Shown: piece after piece, positions 45,193 through 54,856 of the stretch | Layout: each line of letters opens with the position of its first letter | How positions within the stretch are numbered: the stretch's first letter is position 1 | From: Algoriphagus sp. TR-M9 | GTDB lineage: Bacteria > Bacteroidota > Bacteroidia > Cytophagales > Cyclobacteriaceae | Assembly (NCBI RefSeq): GCF_027594545.1 | Contig: NZ_CP115160.1 | Location: 1,435,001-1,499,000 of the forward strand | Direction: 5' to 3' | Length of the DNA stretch: 64,000 nt | The notes under the pieces: generated by a model | Seen by the model: the letters and a program-made list of their open reading frames with translations, nothing else | Told to the model about the DNA's origin: nothing | Databases searched by the model: none | Program-made: the position numbers and the translations under genes

Positions 45193-47631
45193 ATGTCGAC
45201 CAATCAGAATAATACCCCATTTAACTATCCTGTATTCACAGTATCAAAATCGAGAGAAGATTTTGACTTGAGAGCCATCATTCTCAGTTACTTTAAGTAC
45301 TGGAAATGGTTCCTTTTTAGTGTTTTATTTTGTGTTGTAATAGCCTTTCTTTTCAACAAATATACTCTCCCCGTATATGTGGTAAATGGTACGGTTGTAC
45401 TAAATGAGGAAAAACCAGATATTACCGCAGACTTGTTTAGCTCTGCAGGATTAGTTAATAGTAAAATGAACACCCAAAATGAGGTGTGGATTTTAAAGTC
45501 CTTGTTTCTTGCTGAAGAAGCACTTAAGGATTTAAATTTTAATATTTCTTATTTTAGAGAAGGAACTTTCCAAAAAACCCAAATTTACGGAAATACTCCA
45601 GTGCTGGTAGAGGTAGATTGGAAACACCCTCAGGTCGTAGGAGGGATGTTTAAACTAAAAATTATAGATGACTCAAGGTTTCAGTTACAGGTAGCAGAAG
45701 AAGAACTTTCTGTTTATAATCCAAACGATCCTTTTTACAATAGTAACCTGTCCGACCAGAATGTTTTTGATGGCCAATATCATTTTGATTCATTGATTGT
45801 GAGTGACTTTAACAAATTTACGATCAAAAATGCAGGGGCACTTCCCGGAGAAGAAATATTTTTTTCAATTTCCGACACTCCTTCTCTTGCTTTACAAATG
45901 GCGGATGAACTGAATGTCCAGCTTGTGGATGAAAAATCGTCAATATTGTCTCTCTCGCTACGCACAACTATCAGGAAGAAAGGTGAAAATTATCTGAATA
46001 ATTTGATGGATGCCTATCTGGACAGAGAATTAGCAGAAAAGAATAGAGCATCAGATGCTACCATATTGTTTATTCAAAATCAACTAAGCGGCATTACAGA
46101 TTCCCTTACATTTTTTGAGAATAGACTACAGCAATATAGAACAGATAACAAAATTTTCAATCTAAGTGAGGAAGGGTCGCGTGTATATGACAATCTATTA
46201 GAGCTGGAGAATGAACGAGCAAAGGCTGAAATATCCCTAAGGTATTACAATCAACTTAAGCAATATTTGGACAGAGAAGATTTTGATGCATTAATGGCTC
46301 CATCCATAGCAGAAATGGATAACAATTTGTTAACTACTTTGGTAGGAAACTTAATTGAACTGCAGTCTGAAAAAACCAGGCTTACTGCAAACTTTAAAGA
46401 TGAAAATCCTGCGGTGCTAGAAATCAACCGTAAAATTGAGAATACAAGGAAAGTCCTGTCAGAGAATGTCAATTCTGCCATATCTAATATTAATGCAACC
46501 ATTAATCAACTTTCAGATAGAATTAACACTATAGATGGTGAAATCAATCAGTTGCCAGAAACAGAGCGGAGGTTACTGGGAATACAGAGACAATTTGAGA
46601 TTAATGAATCCATCTATGTTTATCTTCAGGAGAAGTTATATGAGGCTCAAATTACAAAAGCTTCAAATTTCCCAAAGAATTCTATTCTGAACACTGCTAG
46701 GTCTAGTTTAAGCCCCGTTTTCCCAAAGAAATCTATTAATTTAATCATTGGATTCTTTGTCGGACTTGGAATTCCGTTCTTATTTATTACTATCAGAACT
46801 TATTTTAACAATAAAGTTGACGATCCTCGTTTTCTCGAAAAACATCATGATATTCCTTTCCTAGGAATTATTGGTAAATCGAGTTTAGATCATTCTCGGG
46901 TGGTACTTGAAAACCCTAAATCAGGGGTTACGGAATCGTTTAGATCGCTGCGTTCTGATATGTCCTACCTCGTACCAGAAAAAAGTAACGTTGTGATTTT
47001 ATTTACTTCCTCTATTTCTGGAGAAGGAAAAACTTTCTGTGCTATCAACATGGCTTCTGTCTATGCACTTTCTGGTAAAAAAGTGATTCTCTTAGGCTTA
47101 GATCTTAGAAAACCTAAAATTGCGCAGGATTTTGGACTTGAAAACAAAGTAGGAATAAGTACCATACTAAGTAATAAGATGGATTGGAGAGAAGCCGTTA
47201 AAAATAGTGGCTATGAAAATCTAGATATTCTTCTTTCTGGTTCTGTGCCACCAAATCCTGCAGAATTAATACTCCAAGATTCATTTTCGAAGATGATGGA
47301 GGAAATAAAGCAATCCTACGACATAGTTATCATGGATTGTCCTCCGGTAGGCTTAGTTTCTGAAACCAAGGAATTGTTTAAATATTCGGATATAAACATC
47401 TTTGTTTTCAGGCATAAATATTCGGATAAATCTAATGTCAAAGTCGTAGAGAGCTTAAGAGAAAAAGAGGAGCTCAAGAAAATTTATACTATTCTTAATG
47501 ATTTCCAAGTAGACCATAGATATGGTTATGGCTACGGCTATGGTTATGGTTATGGCTACGGTAAAGATTACGGTTATTATCAGGAAGAGAAAACAGGTCC
47601 TTTAGGTCGGCTTCTGGGTAAAAAGAAATAG
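45193..47631 (+). CDS. Wzc-type polysaccharide co-polymerase and BY-kinase
   Basis: An 812-residue inner-membrane protein controlling polymer length and export. Helices lie at about 35-57 and 515-535, flanking a large periplasmic region with long coiled coils (about 265-490). The cytoplasmic tyrosine kinase domain has Walker A with GEGKT at 610-614, Walker A' LLGLDLRKPK and Walker B IVIMDCPPVGL. The tail holds seven Tyr-Gly pairs at 777-790, then KD and YGYYQ: ten tyrosines in twenty residues, the expected autophosphorylation cluster. It is the only such kinase in the window and may serve both blocks. Confidence 0.93.
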   Translation: MSTNQNNTPFNYPVFTVSKSREDFDLRAIILSYFKYWKWFLFSVLFCVVIAFLFNKYTLPVYVVNGTVVLNEEKPDITADLFSSAGLVNSKMNTQNEVWILKSLFLAEEALKDLNFNISYFREGTFQKTQIYGNTPVLVEVDWKHPQVVGGMFKLKIIDDSRFQLQVAEEELSVYNPNDPFYNSNLSDQNVFDGQYHFDSLIVSDFNKFTIKNAGALPGEEIFFSISDTPSLALQMADELNVQLVDEKSSILSLSLRTTIRKKGENYLNNLMDAYLDRELAEKNRASDATILFIQNQLSGITDSLTFFENRLQQYRTDNKIFNLSEEGSRVYDNLLELENERAKAEISLRYYNQLKQYLDREDFDALMAPSIAEMDNNLLTTLVGNLIELQSEKTRLTANFKDENPAVLEINRKIENTRKVLSENVNSAISNINATINQLSDRINTIDGEINQLPETERRLLGIQRQFEINESIYVYLQEKLYEAQITKASNFPKNSILNTARSSLSPVFPKKSINLIIGFFVGLGIPFLFITIRTYFNNKVDDPRFLEKHHDIPFLGIIGKSSLDHSRVVLENPKSGVTESFRSLRSDMSYLVPEKSNVVILFTSSISGEGKTFCAINMASVYALSGKKVILLGLDLRKPKIAQDFGLENKVGISTILSNKMDWREAVKNSGYENLDILLSGSVPPNPAELILQDSFSKMMEEIKQSYDIVIMDCPPVGLVSETKELFKYSDINIFVFRHKYSDKSNVKVVESLREKEELKKIYTILNDFQVDHRYGYGYGYGYGYGYGKDYGYYQEEKTGPLGRLLGKKK
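47521..47580 (+). repeat. Tyr-Gly hexanucleotide-type repeat in the kinase tail
   Basis: Seven TA(T/C)GG(T/C) units in a row (47521-47562) followed by a second short tyrosine run. Copy number could change by slippage in multiples of six bases, adding or removing phosphorylation sites without a frameshift. Confidence 0.7.
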
Positions 47632-47667
47632 GATCAAACCTATATTATTGAATATTTTGATCTTGTT

Positions 47668-48903
47668 TTGAGAAAGATTTTAATAATCTCACCGTCTTTT
47701 GCCCCGCAATCATTTGTTGGTGGTGTTCGTACTACCATGTTTGCGAAGTATCTGACATTGATTGGTTGGGAGGTTTGGGTCATCACTCGGGTGATTCCTA
47801 CTGATGATCAGGTGATGAACAGTGGAATGAAAGTCCATTTACCTTTCGCTTTAGAGAAAAGAATAATCAGAATAAACAATCCATCGGAGTCTGAATACAT
47901 TAAAACAAGAAATTGGCGATATAGAATCAGGGATTTCTTTTTTCCAGAGTATTCTTCCCCACCAGGATTTCTAGATCTCGCTATTCCTATTGGAAGGAAT
48001 TTGGTGAAGTCACATAATTTTGACATTATCTTAGCTTCTGTGCCCGATCAATGGGGTGTAACTCTGGGGCAGAAGTTAGCCCAAAAATCTTCCAGCAAAT
48101 TTGTGGTAGACTTCAGGGATATTTATGAGCAGGAAAAATCGGAACCTCGTACGGCTCAAGAAAAGCTTCATATCTGGCGAATGTTATGGAGAAGAAATAT
48201 AACCAATCGTAGTTCTGATCTAAATATTACGGTTTCTCAATTTCATCGAAAAACCTTGGAGAATAAGCTAGGTAAAAGGGCGGAAGTGATTTATAATGGA
48301 TATGATGATGAAATTTTCATTCCTCTTCAATCGCAGAGATCTGCTTCAAGGTTTACCATATCCTATTTAGGGAGGATTTTAAGTAAATGGTATCATAATC
48401 CGGCCATATTTTTTGAAGCTCTCAATGAATTGAAAAGAGAAGGATTATTAAGTGAAAATGAGCTCCAGATTAATTTTTATGGTGTTAATCCAAAAAAACT
48501 TTCAGACTATATCACATCCGAGAATAAGGAATTTCTCCATTTTCTGCCAAGAGTAGAGACCTCAGAAGTTCCAAAAATCATTAACGATAGTCAAGCTTTA
48601 TTACTCATCACTAATCAAGGGAGGGAAGGGGTATTGACAACAAAGTTTTTTGAATACGCGGGTGTACAAAAGCCAATTCTCTGTGTGCCTGGTGATGGTT
48701 CAGAATTGGATTCCATGATTCGATCTGAAAATTTTGGAGTTTGTATTGATTCTGTCCAAGCAATGAAAAAGTATTTAATGGACTCAATAAATAAATGGAA
48801 ATCAGGTGTTTGGCCGAGTCATCTTGATACCCAACCTGAATTCTATACTAGGAAAAACCAAGCAGTTATTTTATCAGATTTATTAACATCTCTTGTCCAG
48901 TAA
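47668..48903 (+). CDS. Glycosyltransferase, GT4-like (GT-B fold)
   Basis: A 411-residue cytoplasmic GT-B enzyme. It opens ILIISPSFAPQSFVGGVRTTMFAKYL, has VVDFRDIYEQE in the first Rossmann domain, and the donor-domain blocks FTISYLGRILSKWYHNP and LTTKFFEYAGVQKPIL. The classical E-x7-E is loose. It starts with TTG 36 bases after the kinase gene and overlaps the next gene by 11 bases. The donor sugar is unknown. Confidence 0.85.
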   Translation: MRKILIISPSFAPQSFVGGVRTTMFAKYLTLIGWEVWVITRVIPTDDQVMNSGMKVHLPFALEKRIIRINNPSESEYIKTRNWRYRIRDFFFPEYSSPPGFLDLAIPIGRNLVKSHNFDIILASVPDQWGVTLGQKLAQKSSSKFVVDFRDIYEQEKSEPRTAQEKLHIWRMLWRRNITNRSSDLNITVSQFHRKTLENKLGKRAEVIYNGYDDEIFIPLQSQRSASRFTISYLGRILSKWYHNPAIFFEALNELKREGLLSENELQINFYGVNPKKLSDYITSENKEFLHFLPRVETSEVPKIINDSQALLLITNQGREGVLTTKFFEYAGVQKPILCVPGDGSELDSMIRSENFGVCIDSVQAMKKYLMDSINKWKSGVWPSHLDTQPEFYTRKNQAVILSDLLTSLVQ

Positions 48904-50035
48904 AGTCAAAATCGTAGGTATAGGTATTCCATGTTTATTAGTGGGAGGAACGGAAATCCAAACTCTTAATTTGGTAAAGGCCTTAGTGCTGGAGGAATAT
49001 CAGGTTACTGTTATTTGTTATTTTGAGCATGATGCTTATATAGTTGATGAATTTAGAAAAATTGGGGCTAAGATTGTTCTCTTAGAGTGGGATAGAGCCA
49101 TTGGGGCAATATCCTTCATTCATAAACTAGCTTCCGAACTTAAGAAATTTTCCTTTGATATATTTCATGTTCAATATGTGGCACCAGGAGCACTGCCAAT
49201 AGTAGCAGCCAAATTTGCAGGGGTTGGAAAAATTTTGGCCACCGTTCATCAGCCCAAAACAGAATCTCACGGAAAGTTTGCTGGATTGATTCTAAAGACT
49301 GCGTCCGTAGTCTGTGATGTTTTTCTTTCCGTTTCAAAAAGTACGGAAAAATCTTGGTTTGGCAGTAGCCATGTTTTTAATAATAATATAGCTTATAAAA
49401 AGCTACCTAAGCACTGTACTATATACAACACACTAGATACCAAATATATAGATAGCCGCTTAAAAGACCTCAGTACATTGTATGGAGATGAGAAATCATA
49501 CCGGATTGGGACTGTTTGTAGATTGGATTATGTTAAAGGAGTTGATATTCTGATCAATGCTTTCAGTATTGTGAAAAAAGATGAGAAATCCTCTTTAAAA
49601 TTGCTTATCTATGGTGAAGGGCGGGATGAAGGTCGGCTTAGAAAACTAGTAACTTCATTAGGTTTAGACGAAAGTGTAGTATTTTGCGGGAAATTATTAC
49701 CAGCAGATGTGATCTCGGAAACTGCTCATCTCGATATAGTGGTAGTTCCGTCCCGTTTTGAAGCATTCGGGCTATATGCTGCTGAGGCAATGTATATGAA
49801 AAAGCCAGTAATCGCATCTGACGCCTTTGGTTTAGCAGAAGTAATAACTCATGGAAAGACCGGTTTATTGTTCCCCATTGGGGATACAGCTACTTTAGCT
49901 GATCAAATAAAATTGCTCCTTTGCAATCCTCGCCTTAGAGTTTCTCTAGCAGAAGAAGGTAGAAATTCCATAAAGTCCCGTTTTGATTTTGAACATTATC
50001 AGAATAGTATTGCAGGGCTTTATCGTTTGATGTAA
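48893..50035 (+). CDS. Glycosyltransferase family 4
   Basis: A 380-residue GT-B enzyme opening VKIVGIGIPCLLVGGTEIQTLNLVKAL. The C-terminal donor domain has IGTVCRLDYVKGVDILINAF, LLIYGEGRDEGRLRKLV and the E-x7-E block VVVPSRFEAFGLYAAEAMYMKKPVIAS, an exact GT4 pattern. It starts with TTG inside the 3' end of the previous gene (11-base overlap). The first beta strand starts almost at once, so no later start is possible. Sugar specificity is unknown. Confidence 0.9.
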   Translation: MSSKVKIVGIGIPCLLVGGTEIQTLNLVKALVLEEYQVTVICYFEHDAYIVDEFRKIGAKIVLLEWDRAIGAISFIHKLASELKKFSFDIFHVQYVAPGALPIVAAKFAGVGKILATVHQPKTESHGKFAGLILKTASVVCDVFLSVSKSTEKSWFGSSHVFNNNIAYKKLPKHCTIYNTLDTKYIDSRLKDLSTLYGDEKSYRIGTVCRLDYVKGVDILINAFSIVKKDEKSSLKLLIYGEGRDEGRLRKLVTSLGLDESVVFCGKLLPADVISETAHLDIVVVPSRFEAFGLYAAEAMYMKKPVIASDAFGLAEVITHGKTGLLFPIGDTATLADQIKLLLCNPRLRVSLAEEGRNSIKSRFDFEHYQNSIAGLYRLM

Positions 50036-50090
50036 TTATAATATCTTTTATGGTGATTTATCAAATTAAATATCAGACTAGTGTCTCATT

Positions 50091-51341
50091 TTGCGAACAA
50101 ATAATTCTTTTTTTAGGGTGAGACAGTTAGTTGCCTTTTTCAGTATTCGCACGGAGATTCCGGATAAGAACTTTAAACTTTTGTTTAATACGATCTTCTT
50201 TTGCTCTTTCCTTCCTTACCTTAATTCTATTATTCCAGTACTCCCAAGTCTTTTTTTTGGTTTTAACTGGACCGGAATTGCTTGGATTATTTGCCTATTG
50301 GTTACGATATATTTGTTGTTCACCATGCAGGACAGACCACTTTTCCCGTTGGTTAATTGGATTTTCTGGATAATCTGCCTCATAATAGCCCTATCAGTAG
50401 ATTTTTCATTTATAGGTTTGCAGCTGACCATCCAATATATTTTACCAATCATGGTGGGGTTGGTAGCCTCCTCGTTTACATATTCATGGCCTAAATTCTT
50501 TTGGGCATTTCAGCAGTTTTCACGGTTGATTATAGTAGTCTTCGCCGTGTTTGTAGTTTATAAAGCACTTACAGGTTATTCTCCACATATGGCCTCTACG
50601 CCTATGCTTTTGTATGTAATGGCGACAATATCACTTGGATACTATTATGTTTTTGGCGAAAAGAAATTTTTAGTAATATTTTTGATCCTCTTTCTGATGC
50701 CCTTTCTATCTGTCACCAGGATGGCTATTTTGGTATTTGTTTCGTCGTTTGTAATACATTTTTCTAATCAAAGTGTTTCTTCTAAAATTCCATATGCATT
50801 ATTGGGATTAATTCTATTTGCTATAGTTTTTAGCTCGGAATCATTTCAGAAAAAAACCTTCTATGATGGAGAGGGAGAACTTTCTGATATTAGTATTAAT
50901 TACTACGAAAGCAATAGTGGGTTTAATACCAACGGACGTACCGCGTGGCAACGAGGACTCGAGCCTGGGTTGGCCGCAAATCCAATTTTCGGTAACGGTC
51001 CTCGGTCGGATAATGCGGTGTTAAGTGAACTGGCGGGTGAGTCTTCGGCTGAAGCGCATAACGATTATTTGTCTGTGCGATATAATTATGGTTGGGTAGG
51101 ATTAATTTGCCTGCTTGGTGGCTTTGTCTCAACGTTTGTACAACTTTTGAAACTGTACTTTAAAGATACGATTTCTATTTTCAAAGTACTTATAGGTTCC
51201 ACTTTGACTCTGTTCGTAGGCTTTCTGTTTTTTATGTATTCTGATAATATTCTGAAATACACCATTTTCTTTCCTAATTATTTTTTCGCAATGGTAGGTA
51301 TTACATATTCGGCTAGCAAAAGAGGACTTTCCTATTTATAA
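50091..51341 (+). CDS. O-antigen ligase/Wzy-type polymerase (block B)
   Basis: A 416-residue polytopic membrane protein with about ten to eleven helices. The large extracytoplasmic loop has the Wzy_C-type signature: NGRTAWQRGLEPGLAANPIFGNGP, then AEAHNDYLSVRYNYGWVGLI with the conserved histidine at 323. This fits either polymerisation of repeat units or ligation to a carrier. It starts with TTG, 55 bases after the preceding GT4 gene. With the block A candidate at 29506 it makes two polymerase-type proteins, one per block. Confidence 0.82.
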   Translation: MRTNNSFFRVRQLVAFFSIRTEIPDKNFKLLFNTIFFCSFLPYLNSIIPVLPSLFFGFNWTGIAWIICLLVTIYLLFTMQDRPLFPLVNWIFWIICLIIALSVDFSFIGLQLTIQYILPIMVGLVASSFTYSWPKFFWAFQQFSRLIIVVFAVFVVYKALTGYSPHMASTPMLLYVMATISLGYYYVFGEKKFLVIFLILFLMPFLSVTRMAILVFVSSFVIHFSNQSVSSKIPYALLGLILFAIVFSSESFQKKTFYDGEGELSDISINYYESNSGFNTNGRTAWQRGLEPGLAANPIFGNGPRSDNAVLSELAGESSAEAHNDYLSVRYNYGWVGLICLLGGFVSTFVQLLKLYFKDTISIFKVLIGSTLTLFVGFLFFMYSDNILKYTIFFPNYFFAMVGITYSASKRGLSYL

Positions 51342-51343
51342 CT

Positions 51344-52279
51344 ATGATGATTTCCTTGATTATTCCTTTATTTAATAAGGAGGATACTATATTGAAGACG
51401 CTTGAGTCGGTTTTTGATCAAATCGAATGTCCTGATGAAATTATTGTAGTAGATGATGGAAGTGAAGACGCTTCGCGCGAACTAGTATTGAAGGTGAATC
51501 ATCCGCTGATCAAGCTGGTCAGCCAACCTAACCAAGGAGTTTCAGCTGCGAGAAATAGAGGTGTACAAGAAGCTGCTTTTGATTGGGTTACATTTTTAGA
51601 TGCTGATGATCAATGGGACAAGGAGTTTTTGAAAGAAATTCGCCATTTACACAGTCTTTTTCCTGAACAAGAAGTGTTGGCTACTTCCTATAAGTTCTTC
51701 TACCCATCTGGCAAGACTGAATTGGCTGTATTAAACCATGTTCGATTTAAAGAGAAGCAAGGGGTAGTAGAAAACTATTTTGAAGTAGCCGCATCTTCTC
51801 ATCCACCAATTAATTCTTCAGCGATAGCGATTAAAAAGCAGGCTTTGTTAGATGTAGGAGGATTTCCAGTTGGAATTAAATCGGGTGAAGATTTAATCAC
51901 TTGGACAAGACTCATGTTGAGGCATCAGCTGGCTTATTCTACTCGACCTCTTGGTAAATACATCTTTCATATAGCAAATGAAAGAGCTTCCAGTATTCGT
52001 GAGACTGATAATGATCCCGTAGGAAGGGAAATGCTGGACTTATTGCCATTTGCACAGCGTGCTGGTAAAGTAGGGTATAGTCTTTATTTAGGTAGGTGGT
52101 TGAAGAGTAAAGGCATTTTACTTCTAGAGGTTGGTAAGAATAAACATGCCAGGAAAAAGTTTATTCAATCTTATGCCTATTCAGGAGAAAGGTTCAAATT
52201 AACTGTCTTACTAGGGGTGTCTATTTTGCCAGTGCCGATTTCCAAAAAGCTAATTTCTAAAATATATCAACCAGGTTAA
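51344..52279 (+). CDS. Glycosyltransferase family 2
   Basis: A 311-residue GT-A enzyme. It opens ISLIIPLFNKEDTILKTLESV, with DDGSED at 37-42, NQGVSAARNRGVQEA, DADD at 86-89 and GGFPVGIKSGEDLITWTRLM. It is the only GT2 in block B, where GT4 enzymes dominate. It lies 2 bp after the ligase/polymerase gene and abuts the next gene. The substrate is unknown. Confidence 0.9.
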   Translation: MMISLIIPLFNKEDTILKTLESVFDQIECPDEIIVVDDGSEDASRELVLKVNHPLIKLVSQPNQGVSAARNRGVQEAAFDWVTFLDADDQWDKEFLKEIRHLHSLFPEQEVLATSYKFFYPSGKTELAVLNHVRFKEKQGVVENYFEVAASSHPPINSSAIAIKKQALLDVGGFPVGIKSGEDLITWTRLMLRHQLAYSTRPLGKYIFHIANERASSIRETDNDPVGREMLDLLPFAQRAGKVGYSLYLGRWLKSKGILLLEVGKNKHARKKFIQSYAYSGERFKLTVLLGVSILPVPISKKLISKIYQPG

Positions 52280-53431
52280 ATGAAAATTCTTTGGGTCAAC
52301 CCATCTTTTTTGGATTACAGAGTTCCTTTATATCATGAATTAAATGAATGTTTGAGCGGGGATTTTCATGTTCTATTTTCGAAAAACCGAATACCAGAAA
52401 GGGTGATTAGGAAAGTAGAAAGTGCTTTAGGGGGGAATTCACACGGGATGGAGGGGGAGCGGTATCTAAATCTTGGGAGACAGGGCGAGTTTTCTAATCA
52501 GGGAGTACAAATACCATTCCAGCAAGGCCTATTAAAGGCTATTAGGGATATACGACCTGACATTATTATCGGAGAAGGATTTTTTCAATGGACTCCTTTA
52601 GTAGCTTTTTATGCCAGAAAAAATAAAATCCCTTTTTGGCTTGCCTATGAGAGGACTCATCATACTGAAAGAAATTGCCCTTTTTGGAGAAAAAAATATA
52701 GAAGCCTTATCAGCTATTTTGTTAATGGGTATTTGGCTAATGGTAGTCTAACTACAAAATATCTAAAAGAAGACATTAAGACTGGTGATAAGCCCATAAT
52801 AGAAGGGTGTATGTCTGCGGATAGTTCAAATTTGGCAAGTAGAATTCAAAAACTTGACTCCCACGCAACTAAGCTAGAAAAGGCTGGTCTTAATTTTTTG
52901 TTTGTTGGACAGTTTATCCACAGAAAGGGAATTTTAGAGCTTTGCGAAGCTTGGGTTAGTCATTCCAAAATACATCCAGAAGACACTTTAACTTTGATTG
53001 GGGATGGAGAATTGAAAATTCAGGTTGAAAATAATTATTCGTTGGTAGAATCCATTAAGATCGTAGGACCAGTGGATTATGATATTATCCACAATTTTTA
53101 TGCTGCTGCTGATGTTTTTGTAATGCCTACCCTAGAGGATAACTGGAGCTTGGTAGTACCTGAAGCCATGGCCTGTGGCCTACCAGTAGCTACAACAATT
53201 TATAATGGCTGCTACCCAGAGTTGGTCAAAGATGGAGTAAATGGGAAAGTGTTTGATGTTTTGAAAAAACATTCAATTCTAAATATGCTTGATTATTTTC
53301 ACGCCCAAGATCTAGAAAAAATGGGGAATGAATCTAGGGCTATGGAGGCAGAGTATTCTCCTTCAAAAGTAGCTCTTAGAATCACCCAAGGTATACTTAC
53401 GAATAGTAGTCAATCGAAATATCAAGAATAA
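52280..53431 (+). CDS. Glycosyltransferase family 4
   Basis: A 383-residue GT-B enzyme. It opens ILWVNPSFLDYRVPLYHELN. The donor domain has NFLFVGQFIHRKGILELCEAW, LTLIGDGELK and VFVMPTLEDNWSLVVPEAMACGLPVATTIYNGCYPELV, a clear E-x7-E block. IIIGEGFFQWTPLVAFYA in the acceptor half resembles fucosyl/rhamnosyl GT4 proteins, but specificity cannot be fixed. It starts with ATG directly after the GT2 stop and the next gene follows after 2 bp. Confidence 0.9.
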   Translation: MKILWVNPSFLDYRVPLYHELNECLSGDFHVLFSKNRIPERVIRKVESALGGNSHGMEGERYLNLGRQGEFSNQGVQIPFQQGLLKAIRDIRPDIIIGEGFFQWTPLVAFYARKNKIPFWLAYERTHHTERNCPFWRKKYRSLISYFVNGYLANGSLTTKYLKEDIKTGDKPIIEGCMSADSSNLASRIQKLDSHATKLEKAGLNFLFVGQFIHRKGILELCEAWVSHSKIHPEDTLTLIGDGELKIQVENNYSLVESIKIVGPVDYDIIHNFYAAADVFVMPTLEDNWSLVVPEAMACGLPVATTIYNGCYPELVKDGVNGKVFDVLKKHSILNMLDYFHAQDLEKMGNESRAMEAEYSPSKVALRITQGILTNSSQSKYQE

Positions 53432-53433
53432 GC

Positions 53434-54654
53434 ATGCACATAGTTTTTGTATCAAGGGAATATCATGATTCAAAGAGGGGAGGGGGTATAGCGACCTACC
53501 TACATGATCTCATTTCTATGATTTTAGATCATGGACATCGTGTGACTCTAATCACTGCCTCTGACGATACGAGAACCCAATCTATTGAAGTAGAAGATAA
53601 TTTTACTAAAATAAATTTGGAAGGAGGAGATTTTATTATCCCTCAGGTAGAGCCAGGGTTCACTCAATTGAAGAAGTTCAGGATTTTCTTTCGCTTCTTT
53701 TCCTATCGTTTACGAGTATTACGGGAAGTATTGAAACTAAAAGATGTGGATGTGTTAGAGGTTTCTGAATTCGGAGCTGAATCTGTTTTTTTTAAGAACT
53801 TTGACTTCCCAGTCGTTTATAGGTTACAAACATCTAGTTTGCTAGATCGGAGCAATGGAGGTGTCTTTAAATTCCAACCCAAACTTATCCCAAACTTCTT
53901 TACAGGATACTTTGAAAAAAGAGTGCTGTCAAATGCTGATTACCTTACTTCCTGTTCCTATAGCTTGAAAGAATGGACATCAAAATATTTTAATATTCCA
54001 GCAAAGAAGATAGAAGTGTTATATAATCCTATCAACCTCAAAAAGTGGAAGTTTGACAGAAATGCAGAATCCTTAAATGAGCCTAAAATACTATATGTAG
54101 GTACAGTATCCTATGAAAAAGGGGTAGGTGAATTGGTGAATGCTTGCAAAATACTCAGAAGTAAAGGCTCAAGACTTACACTTACAATTGCAGGCAAACT
54201 TGGGAATTATGGAAATCATTTACAGTCCGAGTTAAAAGAAGAATCTTGGTGCCAGTTTCTCGGTCATGTTACCAAAAAAGAGTTGGTAACAATCTATGAA
54301 ACACATTGTGTGGCTGTATTTCCTTCTCACTGGGAAGCCCTGGGTTTGGTGACTTTGGAGGCTATGTTTTCAGGTGCGTTGGTTATAGGTAGCCAAGAAG
54401 GAGGTATGAGTGAGTTAATAGATGATGGAGAGACAGGCTTTTTGATTAAACCTAAAGCTCCAGAGGATCTGGCAATAAAAATTGAGAAAGTTCTTGATCT
54501 TCCACTTCACGAAAAGAAAAGAATTTCCACTAATGCAAAACAGCAGGTGATAAAACGTTTCTCAGATAAAGAAATAGTTCCACAGTTTATTTCTTACTAC
54601 GAGCAAATTGTGAATGATTTTAAGCTAAAGCAAAACAAAAATCTTAGCACATAG
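53434..54654 (+). CDS. Glycosyltransferase family 4
   Basis: A 406-residue GT-B enzyme. It opens HIVFVSREYHDSKRGGGIATYLHDLI with the glycine-rich acceptor loop. The donor domain has KILYVGTVSYEKGVGELVNAC, LTIAGKLGNYG and VAVFPSHWEALGLVTLEAMFSGALVIGSQEGGMSEL, with both E-x7-E glutamates. It is followed by a 202-bp gap with no clear signal, the first long break in the block B gene string, so a secondary promoter could lie there, though no TAnnTTTG box was seen. Confidence 0.9.
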   Translation: MHIVFVSREYHDSKRGGGIATYLHDLISMILDHGHRVTLITASDDTRTQSIEVEDNFTKINLEGGDFIIPQVEPGFTQLKKFRIFFRFFSYRLRVLREVLKLKDVDVLEVSEFGAESVFFKNFDFPVVYRLQTSSLLDRSNGGVFKFQPKLIPNFFTGYFEKRVLSNADYLTSCSYSLKEWTSKYFNIPAKKIEVLYNPINLKKWKFDRNAESLNEPKILYVGTVSYEKGVGELVNACKILRSKGSRLTLTIAGKLGNYGNHLQSELKEESWCQFLGHVTKKELVTIYETHCVAVFPSHWEALGLVTLEAMFSGALVIGSQEGGMSELIDDGETGFLIKPKAPEDLAIKIEKVLDLPLHEKKRISTNAKQQVIKRFSDKEIVPQFISYYEQIVNDFKLKQNKNLST

Positions 54655-54856
54655 CTTTTTGACATTTAATGGCTTCCGGTTTTCGTTTCTCCAGTTTAAA
54701 CATACATAGAATAAATCGTTTGTTTCAATGTGTCTGATTTTTGAAGAATAGCGAAACTCTAAAGTGAAAAATTATAAAATTATAGTTTATTCCTATGTTT
54801 TATTTAAACAAGCTGAGGAAATACATTCCTTTTGGTCTTAGAACAAATTTGATTTA

